Of a stretch of 64,000 bases of DNA, positions 8,419 to 20,963 are shown piece by piece. The DNA lies in contig CANHHA010000010.1 of assembly GCA_947460825.1 (NCBI GenBank), positions 1 through 64,000 on the forward strand, written 5' to 3'. Under the pieces are notes generated by a model that ran no database searches, was not told where the DNA came from, and was given only the letters and a program-made list of their open reading frames with translations. Numbering within the stretch: the stretch's first letter is position 1; each line of letters begins with the position of its first letter. The stretch comes from Flavobacteriales bacterium (GTDB lineage: Bacteria; Bacteroidota; Bacteroidia; Flavobacteriales_D; Crocinitomicaceae). Made by a program: the position numbers and the translations under genes.

Positions 8419-10515
8419 ATGTCTGAATCGCTTTTTACTCCAATTGCTTATTTGAAAGGAATCGGGCCCCAAAAGGCAGAATTGCTTAAGAAAGAACTTC
8501 AAATAGAAACCTATTGGGACTTATTGAATCATTTTCCGTTTCGTTATGTTGATCGCTCAAAAATTCAACAATGCGACCAATTGCATTTGGTTGATGGATA
8601 TATTCAATTGGAGGGTTTAATAGACCAAATACAAGAAATTGGTGGTGGACGGGCCAAGCGTTTACAATGTCGATTTACGGATGACGCAGGAAGCATTCAA
8701 CTCGTTTGGTTTCAAGGGTGGAAATGGATAAAACCGACCTTAGTATTGGGTAAAAAATACCGTGTTTTTGGTCGGCCTCGACTAAATGGAAATTTTTGGA
8801 GTATTGCCCACCCCGAATTGGCCCCAACCGAGGCGGCGAGTAGTGTTGGATTTCAACCCATCTATCCAAGCACTGAAAAATTAAGTGCCAAAGGCCTGCA
8901 TACGCGCGGATTAGAGCACGTAATGAAAGGACTTTTAGAACGAATCTCCCTTGAAAATATTCCAGATCGCTTACCGGAATCTCTACGAAAGGCAATGCAA
9001 CTCGTAGGTATTGATTCAGCGTATCGCAATATGCATCAACCCAACGAAGAACAAGCCTATATTTACGCAAAAAAGCGTTTAGTATTTGAAGAATTATTCT
9101 TGTTACAACTCGAAATGATTCTCAGAAAAGGGGTGCGCAAACGTTCCGAAAAAGGCTTTATCTTTTCAAAATCCGGGGATGTTTTGGCTAACTTTTATCA
9201 CAACAAATTGCCCTTCGATTTAACGGACGCACAGAAGCGAGTTGTTCGTGAAATCAGGAAAGACATGCAAACGGGCCAGCACATGAACCGCCTATTGCAA
9301 GGTGATGTGGGCTCAGGAAAGACCCTAGTAGCATTAATCACGATGCTTATCGCGCAAGGAAATGGATTTCAATCGGCCTTGCTTGCGCCTACGGAAATTC
9401 TATCTGCCCAGCATTATGAAACGATCGTAAGTTTTTTAGCGGATTTACCGATACGTTGCGCGCTACTCACGGGATCCGTAAAGCGTTCACAACGCAAAGC
9501 CTTACTTGAATCCTTAGCCAATGGTGAAATAGATATTTTAATTGGAACACACGCTTTGTTGGAGGATGAAGTAGTGTTTAAAAATTTAGGATTAGTAGTA
9601 ATTGATGAGCAACACCGATTTGGTGTGGCGCAACGAGCGAAAATGCGCAAGAAAAATACCATTGCACCGCATGTGTTAGTCATGACCGCTACGCCAATTC
9701 CTCGGACCTTGGCCATGACGTTTTACGGGGATTTAGATGTTTCTGTTATTGATGAATTACCGCCGGGGAGAAAGCCCATCCAAACCATCCATCGCTTCGA
9801 TACCCATCGCCTTCAACTCCATGGGTTCATGCGCGAACAAATTGGATTAGGAAGACAAATTTATGTGGTTTACCCGCTTATTGATGACAGTGAAACCTTA
9901 GATTTCAAAAGTTTATCAGACGGCTTCGAAGCCATTTCACGTACATTTCCATTACCCGAATACCAAGTAAGTATCGTACACGGAAAACTCAAGCCAGAAG
10001 TTAAGGAGTATGAAATGAAGCGCTTTGTTGATGGGATAACCAACATCATGGTGGCTACCACGGTCATCGAAGTTGGAGTAAATGTTCCAAATGCAACGGT
10101 TATGGTTGTTGAAAGTGCACAGCGTTTTGGATTATCGCAATTACATCAGTTGCGCGGACGCGTGGGCCGTGGAGGGGAAAAATCTTATTGTATTCTCATG
10201 ACCAACTACGAGTTATCCAAGGAGGCCAAAAAACGCATGGAAACGATGGTTGAAACCACGGACGGCTTTAAAATTGCGGAAGTGGATTTGAGTTTACGAG
10301 GGCCTGGTGACCTCCTGGGTACACAACAAAGTGGTGCCTTAAATTTAAAAGTTGCTGACCTTTCGAAAGATCAACACATCGTGAGCATTGCTCGAGAAGC
10401 CGCAACGCAACTGTACGAACAAGACCCAAGCTTAACGAATCCCCTACATGCGACCCTAAGGTCACATATGCTTACCTTGTTTCAAAACAAACCGCAATGG
10501 GATAAAATTGCATAA
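8419..10515 (+). CDS. recG: ATP-dependent DNA helicase RecG
   Basis: A 698-residue superfamily 2 helicase that reverses stalled replication forks and processes branched DNA. The N-terminal OB-fold wedge domain (about 1-240) opens with a YLKGIGPQKAELLKKEL helix-hairpin-like segment. The helicase core has Walker A GDVGSGKT (295-302), the DEQH box (396-399) with RFG after it, motif III TATPIPRT and the C-terminal QLRGRVGRGG block. Length is normal. It probably shares a transcript with accA and ends directly before the hairpin that closes the converging rpoBC operon. Confidence 0.97.
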   Translation: MSESLFTPIAYLKGIGPQKAELLKKELQIETYWDLLNHFPFRYVDRSKIQQCDQLHLVDGYIQLEGLIDQIQEIGGGRAKRLQCRFTDDAGSIQLVWFQGWKWIKPTLVLGKKYRVFGRPRLNGNFWSIAHPELAPTEAASSVGFQPIYPSTEKLSAKGLHTRGLEHVMKGLLERISLENIPDRLPESLRKAMQLVGIDSAYRNMHQPNEEQAYIYAKKRLVFEELFLLQLEMILRKGVRKRSEKGFIFSKSGDVLANFYHNKLPFDLTDAQKRVVREIRKDMQTGQHMNRLLQGDVGSGKTLVALITMLIAQGNGFQSALLAPTEILSAQHYETIVSFLADLPIRCALLTGSVKRSQRKALLESLANGEIDILIGTHALLEDEVVFKNLGLVVIDEQHRFGVAQRAKMRKKNTIAPHVLVMTATPIPRTLAMTFYGDLDVSVIDELPPGRKPIQTIHRFDTHRLQLHGFMREQIGLGRQIYVVYPLIDDSETLDFKSLSDGFEAISRTFPLPEYQVSIVHGKLKPEVKEYEMKRFVDGITNIMVATTVIEVGVNVPNATVMVVESAQRFGLSQLHQLRGRVGRGGEKSYCILMTNYELSKEAKKRMETMVETTDGFKIAEVDLSLRGPGDLLGTQQSGALNLKVADLSKDQHIVSIAREAATQLYEQDPSLTNPLHATLRSHMLTLFQNKPQWDKIA

Positions 10516-10538
10516 AAAAATCCCGCCGAAGCGGGATT
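10514..10538 (-). terminator. Terminator of the rpoBC operon, also between convergent recG
   Basis: An 8-bp perfect stem (10519-10526 with 10531-10538) with the tetraloop CGAA. On the minus strand it is followed by seven Ts. It lies 22 bases after the rpoC stop and touches the recG stop, so it may block transcription from both sides. Confidence 0.85.
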
Positions 10539-10560
10539 CAATGTCTGAAAGAACAGCGTA

Positions 10561-13500
10561 TTACGCTTCGTTCTCTTCGATTAGTTTTTCGTAAACCTCT
10601 TTCGAGCCAACAATCATATTTTGGAAATGGCGCACCCCTGTTCCTGCTGGAATCAAGTGTCCAACGATTACGTTTTCTTTCAATCCAAGGAGGTGATCTT
10701 CTTTACCTGATATCGCTGCTTCGTTAAGCACTTTCGTAGTTTCCTGGAAGGAAGCTGCTGAAATAAACGACTGGGTTTGAAGCGACGCTCTGGTGATCCC
10801 TTGAAGAAGTGGTGTAGAAGTAGCTGGTTCAGCCTCACGAGCCTCAATCAGATTTTTATCTTCACGCTTCAATCTTGAATTCTCATCACGTAACTTACGT
10901 ACAGAAATCAACTGACCTTTTTCTACTTCTGTAGAATCGCCCGCATCTCTGATAAACATCATGCCATACAAGTGATCGTTAGCCTCCATGATATCAGCTT
11001 TATGAATGGATTGTCCTTCAAGGAAACGCGTATCTCCTGGATCAACAATCTCCGCTTTAAGCATCATTTGACGAACAATAACTTCAAAGTGCTTATCGTT
11101 AATTTTTACCCCTTGAAGTCGGTAAACTTCTTGGATTTCATTTACGATATATTCCTGAACTTTGGTTGGTCCCTCAATATTTAGGATATCATTCGGTGTA
11201 ATCGCACCATCGGATAGCGGTTGTCCTGCGCGAACAAAATCGTTTTGCTGAACCAAGATGTGCTTCGAAAGTGGAACAAGATATTTACGAACCTCGCCTG
11301 ATTTTGAAGTAATAATAATCTCTCGGTTACCACGCTTGATTGTCCCGTAAGCCGCAGTTCCATCAATTTCAGAAACAACTGCAGGATTGGAAGGGTTACG
11401 TGCTTCAAAAAGCTCGGTTACACGAGGTAAACCTCCAGTAATATCCCCTGACTTACCTGAAGACCGTGGAATTTTAACTAAGATTACCCCTGCATCTACT
11501 AATTCTCCTTCTTCTACATTTAATAAGGCACTCACCGGTAGGGAGTACTCTCGGAGTACTTCTTTCGATTTAGCATCTACAATGTGAATGGCCGGACTTT
11601 TCTTTTTATCTCGCGATTCGATGATCACCTTACGGTTATATCCCGTTTGCTCATCCATTTCTTCACGGTACGTTATGCCCGCTTCCATGAAATCAAACTT
11701 AACTTTACCTTTTACTTCCGTAATAATTAAGGCATTGTATGGATCCCATTTACAGATTACATCTCCTTTCTTAACTTTTGTTTTATCAACGACCATTAAA
11801 TCTGAACCGTAAGGAATGTTAGCATTCATGATTACGATGCCTGTTTTCTCATCAACGATCCGCATTTCACCGGAACGACCAACCACAATTGTTTTAACGA
11901 TTCCGTCCGTTCCTTTGTGATCGATGGTACGCAATTCTTCAAATTCAATTCGACCCGCCACTTTGGCTTTGATGTCTGAACTGTCTGCAATGTTCGATGC
12001 AGTACCCCCTACGTGGAAAGTCCGAAGTGTAAGCTGCGTTCCTGGTTCACCGATGGATTGTGCGGCGATAACACCTACAGCATCTCCAATCTGTGCTGGC
12101 CTGTGCGAGGCAAGATTTCGTCCGTAACATTTCGAACACACTCCTTTACGCATTTCACAGGTTAATACCGAACGAATTTCTACCTCTTCAATGCCTGCCG
12201 CCTCAATTTCTCGGGCAACATTTTCAGTAATGAGCTCTCCGCTCTCTACAATTAATCGGTCAGATTCAGGGAAATAAACATCGTGTACGGAAGTTCTACC
12301 TAAGATTCGATCGTAAAGCGGCTCAACCACATCATCGTTCTTGCGCAGGGCTGAGGCAACGATACCTCGAAGCGTGCCACAATCCTCAGAATTAATTACC
12401 ACATCTTGAGCCACATCTACCAAACGTCGTGTTAGGTAACCTGCATCGGCCGTTTTAAGGGCGGTATCTGCAAGTCCTTTACGCGCACCGTGTGTTGAAA
12501 TAAAGTACTCAAGGATCGAAAGCCCTTCTTTAAAGTTCGAAAGGATTGGATTCTCAATAATCTCTTGCACGGATGCTCCGGATTTTTGAGGTTTTGCCAT
12601 TAATCCTCGCATTCCTGAAAGCTGACGAATTTGTTCTTTTGAACCACGAGCTCCTGAATCAAACATCATATAGATGGAATTGAACCCTTGACGGTCAGTT
12701 TTCAACTGGTCCATTAGGGTTGCTGTCAATCGAGAATTGGTGTGTGTCCAAATGTCAATAATCTGGTTATACCGCTCATTATTCGTGATTAATCCCATGT
12801 TATAGCTGGACATCACTTCGATAACTTCTTGTTCTGCCTTAGCAACCAATACTTCTTTCTCTTTTGGAATGATAATGTCATCCAAATTGAATGATAGTCC
12901 ACCTTTGAAAGCCATGTGGTATCCTAAGGTTTTGATATCATCCAAGAATTGGGCAGTACGGCTAGTTCCTGAAACTTTCAGAACTTCCCCAATAATATCA
13001 CGCAGGGCTTTTTTCGTAAGTACATCGTTTATATACCCAACCTCACGTGGAACATTCTCATTAAACAGCACGCGACCACAGGTGGTATCAATCATTTTCA
13101 ATACCGGCTCCCCTTGTTCGTTAAGGTCATAAGACTTAACCTTGATGGTTGCATGCAGGTCTAAGCGGCGTTCATTGTATGCAATGATTACCTCTTCTGG
13201 CGAATAGAATATTTTCCCTTCTCCTTTCACGATGTCTGACGCCGTGGAAACCTTACCTTTTGTGATGTAGTACAAACCAAGGACCATGTCTTGAGATGGT
13301 ACTGCAATCGGTGCGCCGTTCGCAGGATTCAAAATATTATGAGAGGCCAACATTAACAGCTGAGCTTCTAAAATTGCCGCATTTCCTAATGGTAAATGCA
13401 CCGCCATTTGGTCACCATCGAAATCCGCGTTAAAGGCCGTAGTTACCAATGGGTGTAAGCGAATTGCTTTTCCTTCAATCAATTTTGGTTGAAACGCTTG

Positions 13501-14859
13501 AATACCTAAACGGTGAAGCGTAGGAGCACGGTTAAGTAATACCGGGTGACCTTTCAAAATGTTCTCTAAGATATCCCAAACTACAGGCTCTTTACGATCT
13601 ACGATTTTCTTTGCAGATTTCACGGTTTTTACGATACCCCGCTCAATCATTTTACGAATGATAAACGGTTTGTATAGTTCCGCTGCCATGTCTTTAGGAA
13701 GGCCGCATTCATGTAATTTCAAATCTGGTCCGACCACAATCACGGAACGCGCAGAATAATCCACTCGTTTTCCTAACAAGTTTTGACGGAAACGACCTTG
13801 CTTACCTTTTAAGGAGTCAGAAAGTGATTTCAATGCACGGTTTGACTCAGTTTTAACGGCACTCGATTTACGCGAATTATCAAACAACGAATCTACAGAT
13901 TCTTGAAGCATCCGTTTTTCATTTCGTAAAATCACTTCAGGTGCTTTAATTTCGATCAAGCGCTTGAGTCGGTTATTACGTATAATAACCCGACGATACA
14001 GGTCATTTAAATCTGATGTAGCGAAGCGACCACCGTCTAAAGGAACTAAAGGTCGAAGTTCAGGTGGGATAACTGGCACCACCTTAACAATCATCCATTC
14101 CGGACGATTATCGATGCGTTTCTGAGAATCTTTCATGGCCTCAACCACTTGTAAACGCTTCAGTGCCTCGTTTTTACGTTGAACCGACGTTTCTTCGTCC
14201 GCTGCCGCACGCAACTCATTAGAGAGGGAAACTAAATTTAGATTTCTCAATAAATCGTAAAGTGCTTCGGCACCCATTTTAGCGATGAATTTGTTGGGAT
14301 CAGAATCGTCTAAGAAATGGTTGTCTTTCAGGGCCGGATTATCAATAATGTCGAGATAATCTTCTTCGGCTAAGAAATCGTACTTTTTAAGGCCTAAGCC
14401 TTCCATTTCTGCGGTAACTCCTGCTTGAATAACCACGTAACGTTCGTAATAAATAATTTGGTCGAGTTTCTTAGTTGGAAGTCCAAGCAAGTAGCCAATT
14501 TTATTCGGCAATGAACGGAAATACCAGATGTGCGCAACTGGAACTACTAGGGCAATATGGCCCATTCGTTCACGACGTACTTTTTTCTCTGTTACCTCAA
14601 CACCGCAGCGGTCACAGACAATTCCTTTATATCGGATACGTTTGTATTTACCACAGTGGCATTCATAATCTTTAACGGGTCCAAAAATACGCTCGCAAAA
14701 CAATCCATCTCGTTCTGGTTTATAGGTTCGGTAATTAATCGTTTCCGGTTTAAGTACTTCCCCACTAGATTGCTCCAAAATCAACTCTGGCGAGGCCAAG
14801 GAGATGGTTATTTTATTGAAGCTGTTTTGTTTTTTTGGTGTTTCTTTCTTAAAAGCCAT
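10561..14859 (-). CDS. rpoC: DNA-directed RNA polymerase subunit beta'
   Basis: The 1432-residue catalytic large subunit of RNA polymerase. The first zinc-binding cluster (CHCGKYK ... CDRCGVEV, about 67-86) and the absolutely conserved catalytic loop NADFDGDQM (about 476-484), which holds the active-site magnesium, are intact. The second cysteine cluster ([16 protein letters not shown]) and the [16 protein letters not shown] segment, which spans the bridge helix/trigger loop region, are also present. It lies 25 bases after rpoB in the same operon and is closed by the terminator at 10514-10538. Confidence 0.99.
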   Translation of the reverse strand: MAFKKETPKKQNSFNKITISLASPELILEQSSGEVLKPETINYRTYKPERDGLFCERIFGPVKDYECHCGKYKRIRYKGIVCDRCGVEVTEKKVRRERMGHIALVVPVAHIWYFRSLPNKIGYLLGLPTKKLDQIIYYERYVVIQAGVTAEMEGLGLKKYDFLAEEDYLDIIDNPALKDNHFLDDSDPNKFIAKMGAEALYDLLRNLNLVSLSNELRAAADEETSVQRKNEALKRLQVVEAMKDSQKRIDNRPEWMIVKVVPVIPPELRPLVPLDGGRFATSDLNDLYRRVIIRNNRLKRLIEIKAPEVILRNEKRMLQESVDSLFDNSRKSSAVKTESNRALKSLSDSLKGKQGRFRQNLLGKRVDYSARSVIVVGPDLKLHECGLPKDMAAELYKPFIIRKMIERGIVKTVKSAKKIVDRKEPVVWDILENILKGHPVLLNRAPTLHRLGIQAFQPKLIEGKAIRLHPLVTTAFNADFDGDQMAVHLPLGNAAILEAQLLMLASHNILNPANGAPIAVPSQDMVLGLYYITKGKVSTASDIVKGEGKIFYSPEEVIIAYNERRLDLHATIKVKSYDLNEQGEPVLKMIDTTCGRVLFNENVPREVGYINDVLTKKALRDIIGEVLKVSGTSRTAQFLDDIKTLGYHMAFKGGLSFNLDDIIIPKEKEVLVAKAEQEVIEVMSSYNMGLITNNERYNQIIDIWTHTNSRLTATLMDQLKTDRQGFNSIYMMFDSGARGSKEQIRQLSGMRGLMAKPQKSGASVQEIIENPILSNFKEGLSILEYFISTHGARKGLADTALKTADAGYLTRRLVDVAQDVVINSEDCGTLRGIVASALRKNDDVVEPLYDRILGRTSVHDVYFPESDRLIVESGELITENVAREIEAAGIEEVEIRSVLTCEMRKGVCSKCYGRNLASHRPAQIGDAVGVIAAQSIGEPGTQLTLRTFHVGGTASNIADSSDIKAKVAGRIEFEELRTIDHKGTDGIVKTIVVGRSGEMRIVDEKTGIVIMNANIPYGSDLMVVDKTKVKKGDVICKWDPYNALIITEVKGKVKFDFMEAGITYREEMDEQTGYNRKVIIESRDKKKSPAIHIVDAKSKEVLREYSLPVSALLNVEEGELVDAGVILVKIPRSSGKSGDITGGLPRVTELFEARNPSNPAVVSEIDGTAAYGTIKRGNREIIITSKSGEVRKYLVPLSKHILVQQNDFVRAGQPLSDGAITPNDILNIEGPTKVQEYIVNEIQEVYRLQGVKINDKHFEVIVRQMMLKAEIVDPGDTRFLEGQSIHKADIMEANDHLYGMMFIRDAGDSTEVEKGQLISVRKLRDENSRLKREDKNLIEAREAEPATSTPLLQGITRASLQTQSFISAASFQETTKVLNEAAISGKEDHLLGLKENVIVGHLIPAGTGVRHFQNMIVGSKEVYEKLIEENEA

Positions 14860-14884
14860 GTTGTACGCTTTAACAATTTTTTAA

Positions 14885-17800
14885 TTAATCCATAGTAACA
14901 TTAAGGCAAAGTCCTTTCAATTCATGTAGTAATACATTGAATGACTCAGGAATACCTGGTTCTGGGATGTTATCTCCTTTAACGATAGCTTCGTAGGCCT
15001 TAGCTCGGCCCGTCACGTCATCGGATTTAACCGTTAACAACTCTTGAAGAATATTTGCTGCTCCGAAGGCTTCGATAGCCCAAACCTCCATTTCTCCAAA
15101 ACGCTGACCACCGAACTGGGCTTTACCACCAAGCGGCTGTTGTGTAATCAAGGAGTATGGTCCGATTGAACGCGCGTGCATTTTATCATCCACCATGTGG
15201 GATAACTTCAACATGTAGATTACTCCTACCGTTGCAGGCTGATCGAAACGCTCTCCAGTACCGCCGTCATATAAATATGTTTTACCAGACTTTGGAACAC
15301 CTGCTTTTGCAGTCCACTCATCAATTTCAGAAGGATGTGCCCCGTCAAAAATTGGCGTAGCAAACTTGATTCCAAGTTTTTCTCCTGCCCAACCCAGAAC
15401 GGTTTCGTAGATCTGGCCTAAGTTCATCCGCGAAGGTACCCCAAGTGGGTTCAACACGATATCAACTGGCGTTCCATCCTCTAAGAATGGCATATCTTCT
15501 TGACGAACGATATTCGCAACAATTCCTTTGTTACCGTGACGACCGGCCATCTTATCTCCGACGCGCAGCTTACGTTTTTTAGCTACATAAACCTTGGCCA
15601 ATTTCACGATTCCTGCAGGCAATTCATCACCAACTGAAATATGGAATTTTTTTCGTTTGTAGTTCCCTAATAAGTCGTTCGCTTTGATACTAAAGTTGTG
15701 AATAACTCGGCTAATCATTTGATTAATCTTCTCATCAGCAGTCCAATTCAATGGATTGATAATGGTATAATCCAATGTCATTAGGCCTTTTCCAGAAAAC
15801 TTAGTGCCTTTCTTAATCAGCTCTTCTCTAAAATTATTGAATACCCCAGTAGATTTATTTTCTCCGAGGATCATCATTAACTTTTCAGTTAATTTTTCTT
15901 TCAGATCATTGTACTCTTTTTGGTACTCCATATCCAAGTTTTCCAAAATTGGCTTGTCTTGTGATTTAGACTTACGGTCTTTCACCGCACGAGAGAACAA
16001 TTTCTTTTGAATTACGACCCCGCGTAATGATGGTCCAGCTTTCAAGGAAGCATCTTTCACATCGCCCGCTTTGTCACCGAAGATTGCACGCAGCAATTTC
16101 TCTTCTGGTGATGGATCAGTTTCTCCTTTTGGAGTGATTTTTCCGATCAGAATATCTCCTTCTTTAATTTCGGCACCAATTCGGATTAATCCGTTTTCAT
16201 CTAAATCTTTGGTTGCTTCTTCACTTACGTTTGGAATATCCGAGGTTAACTCTTCCATTCCTCGTTTGGTATCACGAACCTCTAAGGAGTATTCATCAAT
16301 ATGAATTGAAGTAAAAATATCATCGCGAACAATTTTCTCTGAAATCACGATTGCATCTTCAAAGTTATATCCTTTCCATGGCATGAATGCCACTTTTAGG
16401 TTTTGTCCAAGCGCTAGCTCTCCACTTTCGGTAGCATATCCTTCGCACAGTACTTGACCTTTCGCTACGCGATCACCTTTTGCCACAATTGGCTTAAGAT
16501 TCATACACGTACTTTGGTTGGTTTTCGCATATTTCGTTAGAGAATAACGCTTAACCTCACTGTCAAAGGAAACTAATTTATCTTCATCGTTCCAATCATA
16601 ACGAATCACGATTTCGTTAGCGTCCACATATTCTACTGCCCCATCACCTTCTGCATTAACAAGCACGCGTGAATCACGAGCAACAAGCTCTTCGATTCCG
16701 GTTCCTACAATGGGAGAGTGTGGTTTTAATAAAGGAACTGCTTGACGTTGCATGTTCGATCCCATCAGGGCACGGTTGGCATCATCGTGTTCCAAAAATG
16801 GAATAGAAGAAGCGGCAATGGATGCAATTTGATTCGCTCCTACATCCATAAGGTGCAGGTCTTTCGGGTTAACCACAGGGAAATCACCTTCGTAACGGGC
16901 CTTAACGGTATCCGTAAGGAAATTTCCTTTATTATCTACTTTGGCATTCGCTTGAGCGATAATTTTCCCATCTTCCTCTTCCGCTGCTAAATAAATAGGT
17001 TCTTCCGTGAACACCATTTTACCGTTGTCAATTTTACGATAAGGAGTTTCAATGAATCCAAGTTTATTTACTTTGGCGAAAACACAAAGCGAAGAAATTA
17101 AACCAATGTTAGGTCCTTCCGGGGTTTCGATAGTACATAGTCTTCCGTAGTGCGTATAGTGAACGTCACGAACCTCAAATCCTGCGCGCTCTCTTGATAA
17201 ACCACCTGGTCCGAGGGCGGAAAGACGACGTTTGTGTGTTACTTCGGCTAATGGATTGGTTTGATCCATAAACTGAGAAAGCTGGTTGGTTCCGAAGAAC
17301 GAATTAATAACGGAACTCAACGTTTTAGCGTTAATCAAATCGATCGGTGTAAACACCTCATTGTCACGAACATTCATACGTTCTCTGATGGTACGAGCCA
17401 TACGTGCTAAACCAACACCAAACTGAGAGTACAATTGCTCACCAACCGTACGTACACGTCGGTTTGAAAGGTGATCGATATCATCTACATCTGCTTTGGA
17501 GTTGATTAACTCGATGAGATACTTAACGATTTCAATAATGTCTTGTTTTGTAAGCACACGTGATGCTTCCTCAGGACCGATTTTCAATTTTTTATTAATT
17601 CGGTAACGTCCTACTTCTCCTAAGTCGTAACGTGTATCGGAGAAAAACAATTTTTCAAACACTCCTTTTGCGGTCTCAAAATCCGGAGCATCCGCATTTC
17701 GAAGTTGTCTGTAGATGTATTCAATTGCTTCTTTTTCAGAATTAGTTGGATCTTTCTGAAGGGTATTATAAATAATGGTGAAGTCAATCGCATTCGCATT

Positions 17801-18694
17801 CTCCCTGTGTAGGATTAATGATTTCGCTCCTGAATCGAGGATATCTTCTAAATGCTCTTCTTTAATTTCCAACTCACGCTCAAGAATAACTTCATTCCGT
17901 TCGATAGAAACTACTTCTCCAGTATCCTCATCTACGAAATCTTCAATCCATGTTTTTAGGACACGAGCTGCAAGCCGTCGACCTACTAATTTTTTCATTC
18001 CAGCTTTGGTGATCTTCACCTCATCGGCTAGGCCAAAAATCTCAAGGATGTCTCGATCTGTTTCATACCCCATTGCACGGAACAAGGTAGTTAACGGTAA
18101 TTTTTTCTTCCGGTCTATATAGGCATACATGATACTATTGATATCTGTAGCGAATTCCATCCAAGAACCTTTGAATGGGATAATTCGTGCGGAATACAAT
18201 TTAGTGCCATTTGCGTGGCGGGACTGCCCGAAGAACACCCCTGGAGAGCGGTGCAACTGCGAAACGATTACACGTTCTGCGCCATTTACGACAAAAGAAC
18301 CTTTGGGAGTCATATACGGAATTGTACCTAGATACACATCTTGTACGATGGTTTCGAAATCCTCATGTTCAGGATCAGTACAATATAATTTCAATTTTGC
18401 TTTAAGAGGCACGCTGTAGGTTAACCCACGTTCGATACACTCTTCGATCGAATACCTTGGGGGATCGATGAAATAATCCAAAAACTCGAGTACGAATTGA
18501 TTTCGGGTATCGGTAATTGGAAAATTTTCTGAGAAAACTTTGAAAAGCCCTTCGCTTTCTCTGTTTTCAGGTGTTGTTTCAAGCTGAAAGAATTCTTGAA
18601 ACGATTTCAATTGAACCTCCAAAAAGTCGGGATACTCAAAGGTATTTTTACTGGAGGCAAAATTAATTCGGGTTGAATTATTTTTTGTTGCCAA
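14885..18694 (-). CDS. rpoB: DNA-directed RNA polymerase subunit beta
   Basis: The 1269-residue beta subunit. Recognisable blocks include the rifampicin-pocket region with [20 protein letters not shown], the [10 protein letters not shown] segment, the [25 protein letters not shown] block with catalytic lysines, and the C-terminal [18 protein letters not shown] clamp contact. In the rifampicin region the usual sensitive-type residues ([11 protein letters not shown]) read as [10 protein letters not shown], with no obvious resistance change. A strong hairpin with a T-run precedes it after rplL, which suggests separate control of polymerase and ribosomal protein dosage. Confidence 0.99.
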   Translation of the reverse strand: MATKNNSTRINFASSKNTFEYPDFLEVQLKSFQEFFQLETTPENRESEGLFKVFSENFPITDTRNQFVLEFLDYFIDPPRYSIEECIERGLTYSVPLKAKLKLYCTDPEHEDFETIVQDVYLGTIPYMTPKGSFVVNGAERVIVSQLHRSPGVFFGQSRHANGTKLYSARIIPFKGSWMEFATDINSIMYAYIDRKKKLPLTTLFRAMGYETDRDILEIFGLADEVKITKAGMKKLVGRRLAARVLKTWIEDFVDEDTGEVVSIERNEVILERELEIKEEHLEDILDSGAKSLILHRENANAIDFTIIYNTLQKDPTNSEKEAIEYIYRQLRNADAPDFETAKGVFEKLFFSDTRYDLGEVGRYRINKKLKIGPEEASRVLTKQDIIEIVKYLIELINSKADVDDIDHLSNRRVRTVGEQLYSQFGVGLARMARTIRERMNVRDNEVFTPIDLINAKTLSSVINSFFGTNQLSQFMDQTNPLAEVTHKRRLSALGPGGLSRERAGFEVRDVHYTHYGRLCTIETPEGPNIGLISSLCVFAKVNKLGFIETPYRKIDNGKMVFTEEPIYLAAEEEDGKIIAQANAKVDNKGNFLTDTVKARYEGDFPVVNPKDLHLMDVGANQIASIAASSIPFLEHDDANRALMGSNMQRQAVPLLKPHSPIVGTGIEELVARDSRVLVNAEGDGAVEYVDANEIVIRYDWNDEDKLVSFDSEVKRYSLTKYAKTNQSTCMNLKPIVAKGDRVAKGQVLCEGYATESGELALGQNLKVAFMPWKGYNFEDAIVISEKIVRDDIFTSIHIDEYSLEVRDTKRGMEELTSDIPNVSEEATKDLDENGLIRIGAEIKEGDILIGKITPKGETDPSPEEKLLRAIFGDKAGDVKDASLKAGPSLRGVVIQKKLFSRAVKDRKSKSQDKPILENLDMEYQKEYNDLKEKLTEKLMMILGENKSTGVFNNFREELIKKGTKFSGKGLMTLDYTIINPLNWTADEKINQMISRVIHNFSIKANDLLGNYKRKKFHISVGDELPAGIVKLAKVYVAKKRKLRVGDKMAGRHGNKGIVANIVRQEDMPFLEDGTPVDIVLNPLGVPSRMNLGQIYETVLGWAGEKLGIKFATPIFDGAHPSEIDEWTAKAGVPKSGKTYLYDGGTGERFDQPATVGVIYMLKLSHMVDDKMHARSIGPYSLITQQPLGGKAQFGGQRFGEMEVWAIEAFGAANILQELLTVKSDDVTGRAKAYEAIVKGDNIPEPGIPESFNVLLHELKGLCLNVTMD

Positions 18695-18730
18695 GGCTAT
18701 TAATTTATAAAATTTAGAAAATGCACTTTA

Positions 18731-18774
18731 CAAAAACAGGACAAGGCACCCGAAAAATCGGTTGCCTTTCCTGT
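18731..18774 (-). terminator. Strong hairpin with T-run between rplL and rpoB (likely attenuator)
   Basis: On the minus strand a long stem forms: ACAGGA pairs with TCCTGT, AAGGCA with TGCCTT and CCGA with TCGG, around a TTTT loop. It has one bulged base and one mismatch and is followed directly by TTTTTG. This is an intrinsic-terminator shape inside an operon. Some polymerase must read through to reach rpoB unless a promoter lies in the remaining 36 bases. Enteric bacteria have a comparable rplL-rpoB attenuator. Confidence 0.8.
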
Positions 18775-18789
18775 GAATTCCGTCTGAAA

Positions 18790-19170
18790 TTACTTAATCT
18801 CAACTTCGGCTCCAGCCTCTACAAGAGAATTTTTCAGGCCTTCCGCTTCGTCTTTAGAAACTGCTTCTTTCAGGGTAGCCGGAGCACTATCAACTAGATC
18901 TTTAGACTCTTTCAATCCGTTTCCTGTAAGTTCTTTTACAAGTTTAACTACAGCAAGTTTGTTTGGTCCGCTCGCTTTAAGGATTACATTGAATTCTGTT
19001 TGTTCCTCTACAGCAGCAGCTTCGGCACCGCCTCCACCACCTGCCATCATTACTGGGGCAGCAGCAGCTGGTTCGATTCCGTATTCTTCTTTAAGGATTG
19101 CCGCTAACTCGTTTACTTCTTTTACAGTAAGGTTAACTAGGGTTTCTGCGATTTGCTTTAATTCAGCCAT
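18790..19170 (-). CDS. rplL: 50S ribosomal protein L7/L12
   Basis: A 126-residue acidic stalk protein that recruits translation factors to the ribosome. An N-terminal dimerisation helix pair ([19 protein letters not shown]) leads into an Ala/Gly-rich hinge (about 34-53). The C-terminal factor-binding domain has the conserved [20 protein letters not shown] segment. It follows rplJ after 29 bases and is separated from rpoB by the hairpin at 18731-18774. Confidence 0.98.
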   Translation of the reverse strand: MAELKQIAETLVNLTVKEVNELAAILKEEYGIEPAAAAPVMMAGGGGGAEAAAVEEQTEFNVILKASGPNKLAVVKLVKELTGNGLKESKDLVDSAPATLKEAVSKDEAEGLKNSLVEAGAEVEIK

Positions 19171-19199
19171 TTTATTTGTTTTTAAATAAGGTTAATAAA

Positions 19200-19718
19200 C
19201 TATCTTTCTTCGAGGGTCTTTAAAATACCCGCGATTTTACCGCCTGCTCCTATAAGGCCAGACAACACATTCTTAGCAGGGCTCTGAAGTAATCCAACAA
19301 TTTCTCCAATCAATTCTTCTTTAGACTTCAAGGTTTCAAGAGCAACCAATTGATTATCCCCAATAAAGATTGCCTCTTCAATGTAGGCACCTTTCAGGAT
19401 AGGCTTTTGATTTTTCTTGCGAAATTCTTGAATTAATCGCGCTGGAGCATTAGCTTCTTGGCTAATCATTATGGAAGTTGAACCTTTCAACAGGCTCGTA
19501 AGTTCGCCATAATTTTTACCCTCCACTCGATCCATTGCTTTCTTCAACAACGTGTTTTTAACAACCTTCAACGAGATATTTGATTGAAAACATCTTCTTC
19601 TTAGGCTGTTAATAGTCTCAACGGTTAAGTCAGCGGTGTCTGTTAAATAAAGGATATTTGCAGCGGACAATTCAGCGGCCAAATCGTCAATGTACTGTGC
19701 TTTTTCTTCTCTGTTCAT
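19200..19718 (-). CDS. rplJ: 50S ribosomal protein L10
   Basis: A 172-residue protein that anchors L7/L12 dimers to 23S rRNA. The N-terminal RNA-binding part has LRRRCFQSNISLKVVKNTLL, and the C-terminal helix that binds L7/L12 ends in KIAGILKTLEER. Only 10 bases separate it from rplA. The long L10-binding leader seen in enteric bacteria therefore has no room here, and any autoregulation must use another site. Confidence 0.97.
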   Translation of the reverse strand: MNREEKAQYIDDLAAELSAANILYLTDTADLTVETINSLRRRCFQSNISLKVVKNTLLKKAMDRVEGKNYGELTSLLKGSTSIMISQEANAPARLIQEFRKKNQKPILKGAYIEEAIFIGDNQLVALETLKSKEELIGEIVGLLQSPAKNVLSGLIGAGGKIAGILKTLEER

Positions 19719-19728
19719 GTTAAAAATA

Positions 19729-20424
19729 TTAAGCAGTTACTGATTTGGGTTCGATTTGAATTCCGGCACTCATGGTAGAGCTGATTGCAATGCTTTTAAT
19801 GTAAGTGCCTTTCGCAGCGGACGGTTTTAACTTGATAAGCGCTTGGATCAATTCGTTCGCGTTCTCTTTCAACATCGAACCATTAAAACTTACCTTACCA
19901 ACCGCAGAATGTATAATCCCGTATTTATCAACTTTAAAGTCGATTTTACCGGCTTTTACTTCTGCCACCGCCTTAGCAACGTCTAGCGTTACAGTCCCTG
20001 TTTTTGGATTCGGCATTAACCCTCGTGGACCTAAAATACGTCCTAGAGCTCCAACCTTTCCCATCACAGATGGCATTGTGATAATTACATCAACATCGGT
20101 CCAACCGCCCTTGATTTTGGCGATGTAGTCGTCTAAGCCTACATAATCCGCACCTGCAGCTAACGCTTCCGCCTCTTTCTCTGGTGTACACAACACGAGA
20201 ACGCGCATGTCTTTACCAGTTCCGTGGGGAAGTGCTACAGTTCCACGAACCATTTGGTTCGCCTTTCTTGGATCAACGCCTAAACGCACTGCGATGTCAA
20301 CGGATGCATCAAATTTTGTTGTAGAGATTGCTTTAACTAATTCGCAAGCTTCTCCTAGTGGATAGGCTTTGTCTAAATCAACTTTAGACAAAACTTCCTT
20401 TCTTTTTTTCGAAATTCTTTTCAT
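19729..20424 (-). CDS. rplA: 50S ribosomal protein L1
   Basis: A 231-residue protein that forms the L1 stalk and helps eject tRNA from the E site. It can also repress its own operon by binding leader mRNA. The conserved segments [16 protein letters not shown] and [15 protein letters not shown] are present. It lies 11 bases after rplK. Confidence 0.98.
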   Translation of the reverse strand: MKRISKKRKEVLSKVDLDKAYPLGEACELVKAISTTKFDASVDIAVRLGVDPRKANQMVRGTVALPHGTGKDMRVLVLCTPEKEAEALAAGADYVGLDDYIAKIKGGWTDVDVIITMPSVMGKVGALGRILGPRGLMPNPKTGTVTLDVAKAVAEVKAGKIDFKVDKYGIIHSAVGKVSFNGSMLKENANELIQALIKLKPSAAKGTYIKSIAISSTMSAGIQIEPKSVTA

Positions 20425-20435
20425 GTCTTCTTGAT

Positions 20436-20882
20436 TTATTTAGTTTTTGGAGCAGATCCTCCTTTTACAACAACACCCATACTTCGCGCTGTACCAGCCA
20501 CCATTGACATTCCAGCATCTACCGTAAAGCAATTTAAATCAGGAAGTTTATCCTCTGCTATGGTACGAATTTGATCCCATGAGATGGTTCCCACTTTGGA
20601 CTTATTCGGCTCAGCAGAGCCTTTCTTAATTTTCGTCTGCTCGACGATTTGAACTGCCGCAGGGGCTGTTTTTAACACAAAGTCGAATGACTTATCTGCA
20701 TATACAGTGATTACTACTGGAACCACTTTTCCGGCTTTATCTTGAGTTCGCGCATTAAACTGCTTACAAAACTCCATGATATTAACGCCTTTTGCACCGA
20801 GTGCTGGACCGATTGGGGGCGAGGGATTCGCCGCACCTCCTTTGACCTGTAATTTGATCAAAGCTGCTACTTCTTTAGCCAT
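20436..20882 (-). CDS. rplK: 50S ribosomal protein L11
   Basis: A 148-residue protein of the GTPase-associated centre. The N-terminal domain shows [21 protein letters not shown], the thiostrepton-site segment, and the C-terminal rRNA-binding domain shows the GTARSMGV motif. An 81-base spacer separates it from nusG, the longest within this part of the operon, and could hold an L1-binding operator; I could not confirm one. Confidence 0.98.
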   Translation of the reverse strand: MAKEVAALIKLQVKGGAANPSPPIGPALGAKGVNIMEFCKQFNARTQDKAGKVVPVVITVYADKSFDFVLKTAPAAVQIVEQTKIKKGSAEPNKSKVGTISWDQIRTIAEDKLPDLNCFTVDAGMSMVAGTARSMGVVVKGGSAPKTK

Positions 20883-20963
20883 TTATTCACAATTTATGTA
20901 GTCAAACATAAGTACTCACGGGAAGCTTTGTTCGTTTTCCTTACTCCTACGGTTAATACAATC

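Noticed and set aside
19805-20128. 107-residue plus-strand frame opposite rplA
   Set aside because: Antisense shadow of a highly conserved ribosomal protein gene; no independent signal.
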